Shown one piece after another: positions 31,623-43,512 of a stretch of 64,000 nt of DNA. Made by a program: the position numbers and the translations under genes. Position 1 is the stretch's first letter, and every line of letters starts with the position of its first letter. The notes below the pieces were generated by a model, which did not search any database, was not told the DNA's origin, and saw nothing but the letters and a program-made list of their open reading frames with translations. The stretch is from Cristatella mucedo (taxonomy: Eukaryota; Bryozoa; Phylactolaemata; Cristatellidae), in the NCBI GenBank assembly GCA_009760855.2, contig WPIO01000024.1, positions 2,265,001 to 2,329,000 of the forward strand, read 5' to 3'.

Positions 31623-34601
31623 CTGCAGGAGACAGAGAGTGCGGCCAGGCGTGCTACCCGCGCGCGTCTTCGGCAGGAAAATGGCAGGCAGCTTGCGCGC
31701 ATGCACAACCAAAGGCTTCCGAACGGCCGCAGCAAGCAGAAGGCCAGCGGTCAAGTCAACATGCGGCACGTTCGGATTATGGCCGAACACGGGCCAGCCA
31801 GGCACGCTGCTGGCATGCTGCCTCCACCGCCTCAGGCTGCCCAGAGCCAGCTGCTGGCCGCCTGCAAGCCGCCCTCACTCCACGACCGTCCGGCTGCTGC
31901 TGATGCAGCCACCGATGAATTCGGGCTTGTTTAGACAGGGATGCCACATCTAAATTGGTCCACGAATTTGTGAAATTCCGTCTTTACTTCTGTAGCTCAC
32001 TGCTTACTGGTCTACTGGCCTGTGCACTCAGGCGCTTACAGCTGGTGCAAAACTCTGCAGCCAGGCTTGTCTGCCGTGAGGGTCGAAGTTGCCACATTCA
32101 CCACTTCTCACCGACCTGCATTAGCTCCCAGTCATACAACGCATCGACTTCAAGGTTTTGTCACTCAATTTTAGGTCCTTTCATTCTTTGGCTCCAGCCT
32201 ACCAATCAGATTTACTCCCCCACCAGGCCAAGCATAGCAACACCCACTTTTCGGAATCTAACTGTTTAACTAAACCTCGTACAAACCTCGATCCTTTGGA
32301 TACCCGTGCATTTCGTTCGTATGCTCCCAAAGCCCGGAACTCACTTCCGACTTACATCACGACATCCCCTGACTTGTCCAAATTTTAAAAGAAACTGAAA
32401 ACGCATCTATTTATCACGGCATTTATGGGTCCCTGTGATTCGTCCTTTATGTGCTCGTATTTGCTGACACTGTGCATGCTGCCACTAACCATACTTGCAT
32501 GCTGAGCTGACCTTGTGCATGTCACCCCTAACCATGTTATTCTTATTGTTTATTGAGCATTCTTCCACTAGCCATTCGATCGAGCTTCATTTGCAGCAAA
32601 TGTAAAGTGCGTAGAAAGAGATTGAGTGCTCTGAGGGTGCTACATCAAATGTATCATTATTATCATTATTATCATTACTATTGCTGGACCATAGGCTGAC
32701 GAGCATGGTGGAGAGGATGGTGGAGGCAGCAGCTTACTTAGGCCACCAAACTATTGTAGATAAATGCATTAGTCGGCCAGGCAATTCAAAACACATTGCC
32801 ACTAGTTTTTACTTGAGCCTTCATGAACATGCATAAGGGTGACCCACCCTTCATTCGGATAAGTGTCACTTGAAGTCGGCACAAGTCAACGACTTGAATC
32901 AGATAAACCTTACTTGCAGTTTTCGGGTTTAGGTGTAGTCTGAAATGCATCAAAACAAAATGTGTATTCCTAAATTGAGCTCAAAAGCCAATCCCAGATT
33001 CAAAATTCAGCAAAACTCTTCGAAGATCGTAACGATACAGTTTAACACAGGAACACTCTTTGCCTCCTGTGCATTCGTTGCTGTATTAGCTTTCATATGC
33101 TCGTTGTGGCCATCCATCTGCGGGAAGGCCTTCGGCCCACTTCCAATCTGAAGTGAAGTACGATGCGTGCACATTTTTTGTCGGGCGCTCATCCTGGCCC
33201 ACGACCTGCTGTGTTAGAGAGTCACCTGTGCCACAAAATTTAGAACAAATCAATGGAACAGGCATGCCACTCGATCTACACCCAGTCGGGACCGGCACAG
33301 CAGCCGACATACACTTTAGGATGATAATATGTCGTCCTGCACAGCTTGTTGTGCAGTGCAAACAAGGGCACCACGGGCAGCATGGCATCCTGACAGTATT
33401 TGCAATTTTGTCACATTGATACCAGTTGCATTTCGGCAGGTAGTGTCATCAGCACCTATCAGGCCTCGCTGGAGCGTCTGCCAAAAGTCCACATATGGCA
33501 AGGCAAGGCTATGCTGTCCAAAAAGACTGCCACCTTCCCCCCTCCGACCAAGACCACCTAGACACAGGGTTCAGAATAAAATGTAGTTAAAGCATCCAGT
33601 GTCGACGACTACCTCCCGCCCCCCCTAGAGTTAAACGTTTGCAAACACCAATCAGCAAGGTGTGAACAAGAAAAGCCAGAGAGGGTCCGACTATGACCAT
33701 GCCAGCGACACCCAATCGATGGCGAAGGCAGAGCACATCGGTGGCACGCCACCTGGCATGTCGCTTGGCTTGATCCACATGGGGGTCCATGGCTGCCCAC
33801 ACTTCTCCTCCTCCCTATGCCATGCCAATAATGCAGGATTCGCTTCATAGTGCAACGTGTGTACCGAGTTTTTGCAGCAATAGACCACCGGCACCTCCAG
33901 GGCAGCAACAAACTTAGCACACTGCATTTTGTCATAAGCCACCTGGATGAAAGCAGAGCAACTCAGTCTTACCACCCCTGGCTCCAGTCACTAGCAAAAT
34001 GCACATTGCCACAATTAGACTGCCAGGATCGCTGACTCGCTCACCTCTCTGATCTTCTCCGGATCGCTGATGTTACGATTTTGTCCGAACTCTTCGTTAA
34101 TCTTCTGTCGGCCGGCTGCACACAAAAAATCGAGCATCCTGGTGAACCCATAGTGCTAGACGTAACAGGGCGGGCAGTATGCCTCAGTCCACAATCAAGT
34201 GATCTATCTATAACACATCGATTTAACCTATTGCTGGCCCCACCCATGCATGCTTGCTCGAGATACTGCTTTGGTGTGCACTCTCATCTGCACACTCACG
34301 TGCACACACTGTGTGAGCTTGTGAGCCGGATTTCATGTACCTGTATTCGCGTGAGAGCTAAGTCAAGTAAAGGTCAGCTGATTCAGCAGCTTCACTAGTA
34401 GAGCAGCAGAAGAGCATCGGCAGCTATCGATTCCTTTAGCAGATGGCACTACAGAACTGCCTCCAGCACGAACTGTGCTGCCGATCTGATTCGCAAAGTG
34501 TGAGCACCTTACCCTATGCTGTGTGTCTGTACGGGCACCCCCTGGCGGGAGCATGCCTGTATGTTTCTGAGCGTGCGAGTGAGGGGTGTGTGTGTATGCG
34601 C

Positions 34602-34647
<46 letters not shown>

Positions 34648-35025
34648 ACAAATGCAAGTGTGTGTGCACAAATGCAAGTGTGTATGCATTTGAGCAACTG
34701 TATACGAGCTGCTTATGCCTCTATGACCTGAACCACCTAGAGTGTGTATATGCACACTAGCACGTGATTGCACCTACTGCAGTCGTTTGAAGGGATTTTT
34801 GAGCGATCAACAGCGCCTGATTTATTATTTTCCGGGTTTTAGCGTGCTTTCAGTCATCAGCACCCGGCAAGATAGACATAGTTTGGAGGTGGCCAACATC
34901 AGCAACCAGCCACTGCAAAACATCTTTAAATATGCAAGCCTGCACCCCCTCAGCAAAGATGAAGGTGCAGACACATATGGCTAAGCAGGCAAATGGCATT
35001 CATTGACAAATGGACGCTATGCAGG

Positions 35026-35118
<93 letters not shown>

Positions 35119-35578
35119 ACGCACACGCCTGTGAGCGCATGAGCTCTTGGGTGTGCACGTGAGCATGCATGCATGATGCACGTGTGTACATGGCACACAT
35201 GAGTGCGTGTAAATGTGTGTGCATGTGCATTCATGTGTATTTGCATTCATGTGTATGTGCAAGGGCATTTCCAGACACAAAGGCAAACAAGACCTTGCCA
35301 TCACACTGAGCAGGCAAACTAGTGACAATGGGCTATTAGCTATGACATTTGCTGGGTAAGGCCGGCAGAGGCCTGTGATTCGGCTGGCACACATTTCAGT
35401 AACGTTCAAGTGCACCTTAACACTTCTCCTTCATTGTCAATTGCAAATGGTCGCTGAGAGCTCAGGTGGAAGTGCAACAGGATCGTGGCACGACCGACGG
35501 CTCACCTGCAAGGGCCATCTCATCCCCAGCGAAGACCAGCTTGCGTGCTCGGTGCAGCCTCTTGAATACCTCCAGGAC
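31529..35578 (-). CDS. LYRM7: LYRM7, LYR-motif mitochondrial complex III assembly factor, partial (three internal exons)
   Basis: LYRM7 (MZM1L) is a small mitochondrial matrix chaperone that holds the Rieske iron-sulfur protein before its insertion into respiratory complex III. The minus-strand exons 35578-35506, 34115-34045 and 31622-31529 join in matching phases (1/2 and 0/0). They give a run that follows human LYRM7: VLEVFKRLHRARKLVF (human VLQLFKTLHRTRQQVF), GRQKINEEFGQN (human ARIKINEEFKNN) and LVKLAVDSELVLRTTVVQ (human LMKIGSDVELLLRTSVIQ). The LYR-type helix signature is in the first. The short first exon (about six residues in human) and the last exon were not found. A LINE (31920-32690) sits in the intron between the last two exons. 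No frameshift is seen within the exons, so the gene may well be functional. Confidence 0.85.
31920..32690 (+). mobile_element. LINE 3' part inside LYRM7 intron
   Basis: Matches the 1-1440 LINE from CGGGCTTGTTTAGA (its position about 706) to the hairpin (about 32600-32645) and an ATT/ATC tail. Several frameshifts. It lies antisense to LYRM7. Confidence 0.9.
32691..34040 (-). other. LYRM7 intron, remaining part
   Basis: Apart from the LINE this intron holds no recognised gene. Two open stretches with splice-like borders on the minus strand (around 33830-33950 and 33090-33240) are discussed as findings, not called as exons. Confidence 0.4.
34045..34115 (-). CDS. LYRM7: LYRM7 exon (human exon 3 equivalent)
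   Basis: Acceptor TTTTTTGTGTGCAG; two bases complete an Ala codon, then GRQKINEEFGQNRNISDPEK and IRE, ending in phase 0 at donor GTGAGC. KINEEF is identical to the human protein. Confidence 0.88.
34604..34647. repeat. GT microsatellite
   Basis: About 21 GT units, followed by two copies of an 18-bp unit GTGTGTGCACAAATGCAA. Confidence 0.95.
35027..35116. repeat. GT microsatellite
   Basis: About 44 uninterrupted GT units within LYRM7 intron sequence. Confidence 0.97.
35506..35578 (-). CDS. LYRM7: LYRM7 exon (human exon 2 equivalent, LYR-type motif)
   Basis: Acceptor GCCACCGACAG; phase 0; VLEVFKRLHRARKLVFAGDE and MALA, ending with the first base of an Ala codon at donor GTGAGC. FKRLHRAR is the LYR-family helix signature in its LHR variant, as in human LYRM7. 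Confidence 0.86.
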
Positions 35579-36254
35579 CTGTCGGTGGCAAAAAGACGTG
35601 GCAAAAAGATCATGCCACACCGACGATATATTATGATGTGGACGGCCTAAGTCAACTACAGGTATAGCCCGGTACGTAGGAGCACATAGCCACATGGCCA
35701 TAGCCTTGCCAGAGCAGTGCTGTGGGTGGCTGCAGCCCCCTTGGATCGAGTCAAGCCACCGGGTGCTTCCGGATGCTTCTGGACACTAGCACCCACCTAA
35801 TGTCAAAGCTCTTTGCCTTGAGAAGTTCCTGGATAGGCTCATTTGAGAGGTCTCGAAGCACCGATGCCCGTGTTGCTGCCAGAACGCATTGAAACAGCAA
35901 CAACATGCTGACAGATGTGTACTGCATATACAAGCCAGTGTCCACTCAGACTTAGCAGCTTGCTGTCAAGGGTCAGAACTGAAGGGACTCGAGTTGGACG
36001 ACGTGCCTAAAGGCGTCAATTTAGCGACCGACCTCGAACAAGTCAATGCAACACACAGCCACATGGTTACTGCCGAGAGCTACTGTCAGTGGCTCCACAC
36101 CCCCAACAGGAAAATTGAGCCGTAAGCGCTGCCTGCAACTTGCCAAGACAGGTAGCAGTAGGTATAATCACCTTACTTCAGGGCTGCTCTAGCTGCTACC
36201 ACTAAGCCGCTAGTTTATTAAACTGCAACTCTTCTCTTTCACTCTTTTTCTTGC

Positions 36255-36319
36255 ACTCTCTCTCTCTCTTTCTTTCTCTCTGTCTATCTGTCTCTCTTTC
36301 TTTCTCTCTGTCTCGCTCT

Positions 36320-36416
<97 letters not shown>
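36255..36416. repeat. Long CT microsatellite
   Basis: Imperfect at its left end (CTTT, CTGT and CTCG units), then about 46 uninterrupted CT units at 36323-36414. Confidence 0.97.
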
Positions 36417-37089
36417 TTCCTCCCTCACTCTCTCTCCCTCCATCTCTCTCCCCTCCACCTCTCTGCCTCCGAGCACCATAGCACAGCTGCTCCATTGATC
36501 TTTAATGAGAGTAATTGGCATATGGGCCAGAATATCAGAAGCTGGCATTCACAGCTCATCGGTTCAATTCAACCCTAGCAAGCTAGCATTTCTCTTGTTT
36601 TCTGCCTTGCCCTAAATTTTGCTTTCCGGGATCAAAACAGTGCACTGCCAAGCCACGGATTTTGCATGCAGCCTGGAGAAATTCAAACCATTCTAGACGG
36701 ATGGTAAGGAGCCGGCATGCCACAGCTGCTCACCTAATGAGCACCGGTGCCCCAAGCACGGAAGTGGTGAGACCCCGAGGCGCTCGGTCACATTAAGATG
36801 GCAGGCAGTGCCAGCTGCTCGAGAACTGCAGCCAAATCCTGAACTGCTTGGGCACAAACCACAGCATTGCCCTCCCCACACACAAAGTTGGTAGCATAGC
36901 CAGGAGCTTGGCACAAATGGCAGTTAAGAAAACTCCAAGTATCCCTAGCAAATGTGCCACTCGACTAGGACGACAGCAAAGATCCTTTGGCACAGGAACA
37001 GCATAGTTCAATTCTGTTGCTCCTGCTAACCAGCGAGCCACACAATGTAAATGCAACGGCTGCATATTCCCGCGCGAACTGCCAACAAA

Positions 37090-37130
37090 TGAATTGCAGG
37101 TATTCAATATGGCGGCTGTGTGCACTTGAA
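37090..37130 (-). promoter_or_regulatory. Possible promoter area with YY1-like site
   Basis: AATATGGCGGC at 37106-37116 fits the YY1 consensus AANATGGCGGC that is frequent near housekeeping and mitochondrial gene starts. It lies at the edge of a CpG-rich stretch upstream of the LYRM7 exons. The assignment to LYRM7 is inference. Confidence 0.3.
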
Positions 37131-37333
37131 ATAGTTAATCGACCAGCGAGCTTTCCAGGCTGTCAGGGGCTGCGGCAATTCGTATATTGGCAAGACCGGT
37201 GAGAAGGATATCTGAACAAGAAACAAAACGTAGGGAGCCATGTCGAGCTGATGAAATGTCACTGAACCCAATGCAGCAGCAAAACCGCACCAACGAAACA
37301 ACGCAGGCTGAAACGGCAGCGTGCGTGGTAGTA

Positions 37334-37374
37334 CATGCGTGCCTTCGCAAGGGCGGCTTGTGAAGGCACGCATG
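37334..37374. repeat. 41-nt inverted repeat (hairpin)
   Basis: Arms of 18 nt (CATGCGTGCCTTCGCAAG and its near-perfect complement, one mismatch) flank a 5-nt GGCGG loop. Confidence 0.85.
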
Positions 37375-37852
37375 CACGCAGGCTTGCAGTGTTGGCTACT
37401 CAGCGAGTGGCCAGCAAGCAAGAGCTCGCGGCCGCGACGGCTGTCATATCTAGACTCCGAGACACTCAAGCGCGACCTTGGACGACAATGATAAGCGCTA
37501 GCATCCATAGTCTGGAGCTAGGCTCACTGGCACGAGGACAAAGGCGCTCTCTCACGTCCGCAGGGGTAAGGTCATCCAACCGGTTACACGGGGTGAGAGG
37601 AGATATGAAGCTTCACTCGCCGGCAGCTGGAAGGCAGCCGCAGGCTCGGCACGTTTGTCCATGTTCACCACCGGATGGCATTCCGATGAGAGCATCGAAC
37701 CTGAGCACAAGAGCTCGGAAGCACTGGAGGATTAGCGATTGGCTGGCCAATCGTAAGCTACGGCTATCGCTCGGACGGTGAATGCGAGCCCGCGGCTCGC
37801 TTTCGCGGATTCCCCCCCTCCCCCAAGTCCGGCTACGAAGTGAGAGAAAAAA

Positions 37853-38003
37853 TCCTAGCTGATTCAACAGCCCCTTTTTGTATAGGGACAGGAGAGCCTT
37901 AACGGCTATCACAGCCGCTTGCAGTGGCGATACAGAATCGCCCCACCGCCGGAATCGAACACACGACCTCGGGAGCGAGGTCGTGAAAGCAACCGCCTTA
38001 CTT
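37853..38003 (-). mobile_element. SINE-B, best-preserved copy
   Basis: On the minus strand: TAAGGCGGTTGCTTTCACGA, then B-box-like GGTCGTGTGTTCGATTCCGG, GCGGCTGTGATAGCCGTTAA, CTATACAAAAAGGGGCTG and the end TTGAATCAGCTAGG. The tRNA-like head and fixed tail fit a SINE. The tail differs from that of SINE-A, so a different partner LINE is likely. Confidence 0.65.
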
Positions 38004-39460
38004 AGTGTCAGACATCGCGGCTGTGCTGCTCTGCGCCCTCAATCCTCCAGCCCCGCGCTGCACTGGCCCTCGACCCTCGACCGCGGCCCTCGCACTTGTA
38101 CACCCATATTCACGCGACTCGCACGAGCGACGTCAGCTCAAAGCGAACGTGGCTTTCCGAACTGCCAATCGAGCTTCCGAATGCCTATTTAGGTCGAATA
38201 GGCATTGGACAGGTCTCCTTGCCTGGTACGTAACTCGGGCGTCTTTCGTAGCCGCATGAAAAAAGTTCGCGGAAAGCGGTCTACGAATCGATACATTTAG
38301 CCGATTACTCTCATTGATGCTCCAATGGATCGAGAGTAGCCGAATCGTCTTTCCTACCGTTGACAGACAAGAGCTGATGCATAGTCGCGAGACGCATGGC
38401 GCGTAGGCATGACACAGCTAATAAAAACTGTCGGTCAATGCTACCGTCGAAAACTTCATCGCTAATTCTAGCCCAGCTGTCGTTGAAACGTAATTGAAAA
38501 ATTAGCCGCATCCAAGTGACAAATACAAACCGTCGAGTAACGAACAGTAACGTAGCAGTCGCATGGCTACGACGACTAAGCAAACACTCTTGAATGACTG
38601 CTCGCGTTCTTTATTCTATTTCGGCTGTAAAATAAGCTCGTGCATTCATTCAGAAAGCTGTCAGGACGGCCGCGCGAGCTACTAGCAAGCAGCACAGCCG
38701 GATGCACTTGCCTGCCTACGGGACGCCATTGCATTGGTTGAAATTGGAACCATTGTGCCAGCCGTAGGCCCCGTGTGCCACCACAATCAGAGGCAGTACA
38801 TACACACGTCGACTTCCGAAACACTGCTTGATTTTTATCCTCGACCACTTTTCCCCTTCACATATGTTCTCACTGATTTTTCCTCGGTGGATGTATTTTG
38901 TCTGACAAACTTTGTCCCCGGGAAATTCTACCGAGGACGGATATTGCCAAGGCCGGGTTCTGTGGAAAAGCGTCTAAATTGCCGACCACCTTCCGACTAG
39001 GATACACTCTTCTCAGCTGTCTGTGGGTGCTACTTCTTTGCCAGCTGATTCTCCGACACCATCCTGACTCAGCTGAGCTTTGCATTTGTCCTCAGTCGAG
39101 TGAGATTCGGGCTGTTTACTTCCAAATTCTCGCAGAGGGCTCGCTAAGGAAAACTCGCCAGCGTATCACCCCGCCTAGTCGTTTAAAACAGGCAACCAGT
39201 CTTCTAGCGCTCATCTAAGCCTCGAGCAGGTCATTCAGTGACCAGTGGTTCGTACAGCTTCACATACGGCAGACCTGCAACTCCTGGCGTTAAAAAGTAA
39301 GACTCCTAGCAAAAAAAGATTTTAGTTCCTTCAAAGTAATTTGCAAATGTTGTAATTAGCGTTGCTATTTTTTCCATGTCAGAAAAAGTAATTAATTTGA
39401 ACTGTGACTTCTATATCTTCCCTCTCATCGATGGAACTTTCTATGCGTACTGTTTGCAAT
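38004..39460. other. CpG-containing stretch without recognised gene
   Basis: Open frames at 38734-39000 and 38898-39218 on the plus strand resemble no family I know. No repeats recognised. Confidence 0.4.
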
Positions 39461-39461
39461 A

Positions 39462-39600
39462 CTAATAATAATAATAATACTTTTGCATAGGCCCCCCTCA
39501 GAGAACTGTATCTCTTTCTGGGCACTTGACATTTTCTGCAAAGGAAAGCGGGCTATCACCTCCATCTGGTGGCGAGGAGCTTCCTTGCTGTTTGCAAGGA
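39462..39600 (-). mobile_element. LINE 3' tail, diverged
   Basis: AATAATAATAATAAT followed by the hairpin core (CAGAGAACTGTATCTCTTTC on the plus strand) and TTCTGCAAAGGAA. Confidence 0.6.
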
Positions 39601-41330
39601 AACTTAACCGTTCGAAGTAGCGCAATGCATAAGATGCTTGTGCACCCATGTGAGGTTCAGTAGCCTAGCCCTACTTCGATGCGATACAGTCAGCCCTGGG
39701 TCGCTGGTCCGGCCAAGCTTGACTTTTGGCTTGAGGCCGGATGGGGCACGACGCCTCTTAATCAGGGCAATCGCGCACCAGGAGCTCGTCACGGGAGACG
39801 CGGGTCTGGCGCAGTGATCCGGTCACCCAGTATCGGCACCCCGCCAGGGTGGATAGATGGCGTCCCTTGACTACGCCGTCAACTACGGGAGGCCACGAGT
39901 AGCCATCACCCCGAGCGCGGCTCGAGATAAGCACGCTCGCCGCTACGGCTTTGCGTATTTTACGTTCCCCTGTAGCCTGTTGTTCGCAGCCTCCCTTAAT
40001 TGAGCTGGAGCCCTCGTCGAGCTTAGACGTGCCGGGCTAGTGAGCCCCCTACGCGCAGCCAGTCGCACCGGTGCTGTCGTAGTTTAGTAATTGTGCGGAT
40101 AGCTGGCCCGCCTTCAGGATTTCTCCGATTCGACGGTGTCCTCCTGCTTTGAAAACGCTTGCTTCTTTGTTTTCAATGTCACCGTAGCCTAAAAGTATCT
40201 ATGGTTCTCCTCAGGTAGTGCTGTTTAGTTCCCCTGCTGCTATTGGCGAAGGCGATCTTGTCATGGTGAGATTTAAATCGTACGGTCGATCGTCTTGCCC
40301 AAGCCCCGCGAAAGTAACGTGGCAGCGACAGGGTAGCTAGGACGGGGTGCGGTCGCGAGGAGTACTGCCTCCTCCATCTCGGTTACACTTTTAAGCCGTT
40401 AAATCTCATGGTAAATCGCGTTGACAAAAAGCCAAACCTCCTGTCAAATTTCGAAACAATCGGCAATGAAAACCATTACTGAGCTGTGGTTTAAAGCATA
40501 TTCTTGTATTGCTTTAACTCACGCGCCAGATTCGCAGGCGTAAATTGGCACGCGGAAACAGAAGCTAACTATACGAAAGCACTTGTTCAAATCAGGCAAT
40601 CTAGCGAAAGTGCGTGTTTTTAGGGTTCGATAATTAGTTTTTCATGAAGATCTGATTTCCGTTTAGAGCGACGAGTTTCGCCCGACGTACCGAGAACAGG
40701 CGACACTGGCTTATCACTCGCCATGGTGCCTTTGGAAGTACGGTTTCAAATGAAGAATGCGGCTTGAGCGCTGTCTAGCATTCGCTACGTTTTCCGAGGC
40801 GAGTAGATTGTGTGGTTCGGCATACAGAACGCTGGCCCAGAACAACGCCAACGGTTTATTGTACAAGGCACGGAGCAGCAAGACGCACGACTGCCTTCGC
40901 CCTCTTCTCACCCTGGAGTCTCCCCCTTCTCCACTCCTCTGGTTGACCCCGATGATTCATCGAGGACCACAACTGTGCAGCGGCCGACCCTGATGGTGAA
41001 TTCACCATCTGGCCACCAGCGGTTACCGGCCGGTGTCCATGCCACATCACAGGCTCATTAGAGGAGCCGGCATACACTCAAACTACAGATTGCAAATGCG
41101 ACGTAGTAGGACTGTCGCGGGCAATTTAGTGACTCTTCTGGCGCTGTCCGTCTGGAAATGAGGGGGAACTCGCACTGATATCGAGCTCGTAGATTGCTGC
41201 ATTCGTTTATGCAGATCTAAAGTCCTACCAGGCTCTCCGTCCTGGCTCACGTCGTCAATATTGTCTACACAATAACGAGTAGAGAGGTCGCTAGGTCGCG
41301 CAGCCTCAGTTGCGAGCTGCAAAGTCGCTG
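39601..41330. other. Intergenic stretch without recognised gene
   Basis: GC-rich at 39650-40130. I checked it for rRNA and snRNA resemblance and found none. Frames at 40714-41061 on both strands are not recognisable. Confidence 0.4.
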
Positions 41331-41475
41331 AGCTGGTTTGGCCCAGCGGTTAAGGTGCTCGCCCCGGGGACCAAGGTCTGACTGAGGTCGTGGGCTCAAG
41401 CCCCGAGGCATATGTTAAGCGCCTGAATAGAGATTAAGCTCTCTTGGGGTGCCATACAAATAAATTACATAATTA
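41331..41475 (+). mobile_element. SINE-A, full-length copy
   Basis: Plus-strand copy: AGCTGGTTTGGCCCAGCGGT and TAAGGTGCTCGCCCC (A box area), GGTCGTGGGCTCAAGCCCC (B box area), then TTAAGCGCCTGAATAGAGAT and TAAGCTCTCTTGGGGTGCCA, the LINE-type hairpin, and an AT-rich end. Confidence 0.8.
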
Positions 41476-41974
41476 TATATAAAGTAGACTTTGGCGGAGA
41501 GAAAGCGCAACTCTTATTTGTTGCTAGCGAGTAACGGCGAGAGTTCTGCGATACACGATTTCCAATTTCAAAATTAAAGATCTGCCCACAAAAGCATAGC
41601 TTCGCCGAAGCCCGGCCGCAATGACGCACATCCGGCTGACCTGGAGCTAAGACTGTCCCGGGTTCGAACAAATGTACCACCCGGCAGATCCCGTTCGCAG
41701 TCAGAAAGATGCATTCCTACTCGATTGAATGATGCGAGCACGAAGAACCCGCGCACAAACAATCGACAAACAAAAACCCACTATGTAAGTGGGCATGCTA
41801 AAAAAACACGAGTTGTTGACAGTGTGTTAAAAACTATGTGCATACACGATAACGATTAAACTACAGTGTGCCAATGCATGCTACAAACCAATTAAAAAGT
41901 GCATGTCATGCCATGCACATTAATAATAATAATATTACTACATTTGATATAACACCCTCAGAGAACTCGATGTA

Positions 41975-42436
41975 TAATAATAATAATTATGCACTTGATT
42001 AAGCGCCCTCGGAGAACTCAATCTCTGTCTAGGCTCTTCACATTTGCTGCAAAGGAAACACGATCGAATGGTGAGTGGTGTCATCCTTGATAAACAATAT
42101 AAGTAAAATGGTTAGGGGTGACATGCACAGGGTCAGCATGCAAGTATGGTTAGTGGTAGCATGCACAATATCAGCATGCATACGCACATAAAAAACGAAT
42201 CACAGGGACCCACTAAGTGCTCTCATAAACTGGTGCGTTTTCAAGTTCTTTTGAAATGTGGTCACGTCAGGGTATGTCGTGACACAAGTTGGAAATGAGT
42301 TCCAGGATTGGGGAGCATACGAACGAAATTCACGGTCTCCAAAGGATTTGAGGTTTGTACGAGGTAGAGGTAAACAGTTAGATTCCGAAAAGTGGGTGAT
42401 GCGACGCTTGGCCTGGTGGAGGAGATCTGATGATTA
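41975..42436 (-). mobile_element. LINE 3' end, inverted
   Basis: From an ATAATAATAATTAT tail and hairpin (41995-42045) up to the RT C-terminal region on the minus strand. The 3' UTR block TGGTTAGGGGTGACATGCAC is recognisable. A second partial tail precedes it at 41925-41975. Confidence 0.8.
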
Positions 42437-42594
42437 TAGGATGTCTTTTTTGGCACTTTACATTTGCTGAAATTGAAAACCATTACCGGGGAAGTACGTA
42501 TCAGCCTATAAAACACAAGCATTAACAGCTAATGCGTAGCCAAACGGTAGCATTAAATGAGTGTCCTACACGGTTGGACTCGCTTAGCTGATCT

Positions 42595-42715
42595 TAGCAA
42601 AAGGCCTTGCAATGAGTTCACCCCAATGCTTCGACCAGGTTCGTGACCTCGGTCAGCCATTCCAGGGTCTACTTTTACTGGGGAGGGGCGATCTACCCGT
42701 GAAAACTCGAGGAAA
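42595..42715 (-). mobile_element. Probable diverged SINE-A relative
   Basis: TTCGTGACCTCGGTCAGCCA then ACTTTTACTGGGGAGGGGCG on the plus strand parallels the head of minus-strand SINE-A copies. The tail is not clear. Confidence 0.35.
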
Positions 42716-42774
42716 AGCTTCTACGCACATAGTATCGCGAGGAAAAGTAATGTGAAAATTCAGGACCTCACCCG

Positions 42775-43040
42775 TAAGTGCACAGCTGTGCAAAGATCGA
42801 GCCGCATAGGCTTGTCTGTTGTAAGCGTCGCATTTGCCATATCACAGCACGTTTGGCCGACCTGCACTGGCTCCCAATCGAGCAGCGTATCGACTTCGGG
42901 GTTAAGTCGCTTGCCTTTAGGACCCTCCTTTCTCGGACTCCAGCCTAACCATCGGAACTATTTCTCCCACCAGGCGAAGAATCGTACAACCCGCTGTTCT
43001 GCTTCGCATTGTTTAGCTGTACCTAGTACGAGTGCATGTA
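42775..43040 (+). mobile_element. LINE fragment (RT C-terminal region)
   Basis: GTGCAAAGATCGAGCCGCAT, ATAGGCTTGTCTGTTGTAAG, CGACCTGCACTGGCTCCCAA and CGTATCGACTTCGGGGTTAA follow the RT C-terminal order of the 1-1440 LINE; frame broken and no 3' tail. Confidence 0.7.
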
Positions 43041-43470
43041 AATATGTGTGTATGTGCATTCAAGACAACCTGTTACATCATGGCAAAACTTAACTCAATT
43101 TTAAGGCTCCCCTAGATCAATGTCGCGGTTTCAAAAACAGTTTAAGCTCGGCACCTATGTTGGATCGTTGGACCCAGAAAACAATTGTGCATAAACAAGC
43201 ATATCGCGAGAGTGAGTCAGCGAGTCGGGCTAACCTAGAGGCTATACAGTTTTTGCTGCAGATTGATTCCGCATGGCGAATTTTTCTCAATAAAAAAGAG
43301 GCGTCAACTATCGCTACGAGATCCCTTAGAATGTGTGTGGACAAACAGAAATGCATAAATATCACAGAAACGCAAGCTGGTGCACTGGCAATTCAATACT
43401 GTACATATGCGAACCAGCTGCTGTAGCTGCTGCGTGTCAATATAAATGGCATCGTCGAGTGTATAACAGG

Positions 43471-43476
43471 TTTATT
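43471..43476 (-). other. MRPS12: Polyadenylation signal of MRPS12
   Basis: AATAAA on the minus strand, 36 bp beyond the MRPS12 stop codon, which implies a very short 3' UTR. Confidence 0.6.
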
Positions 43477-43512
43477 TGTCGTACAAAATGTGAATGCGGC
43501 AGCAGGTATAAT

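Noticed and set aside
37853-38003. tRNA gene with GGTCGTGTGTTCGATTCC T-arm
   Set aside because: Dispersed copies with a constant non-tRNA tail at 15730 and 48183 indicate a SINE.
39640-40130. Ribosomal RNA or other structured RNA in a GC-rich stretch
   Set aside because: No rRNA, 5S or snRNA core motif could be matched.
42585-42680. U1/U2 snRNA resemblance on the minus strand (GATCTTAGCAAAAGGCC like U2 5' end; a stem with TCACGAA loop like U1)
   Set aside because: The similarity is short and scattered. The same stretch parallels the head of SINE-A copies, and the essential U1 5' end and Sm site are missing.
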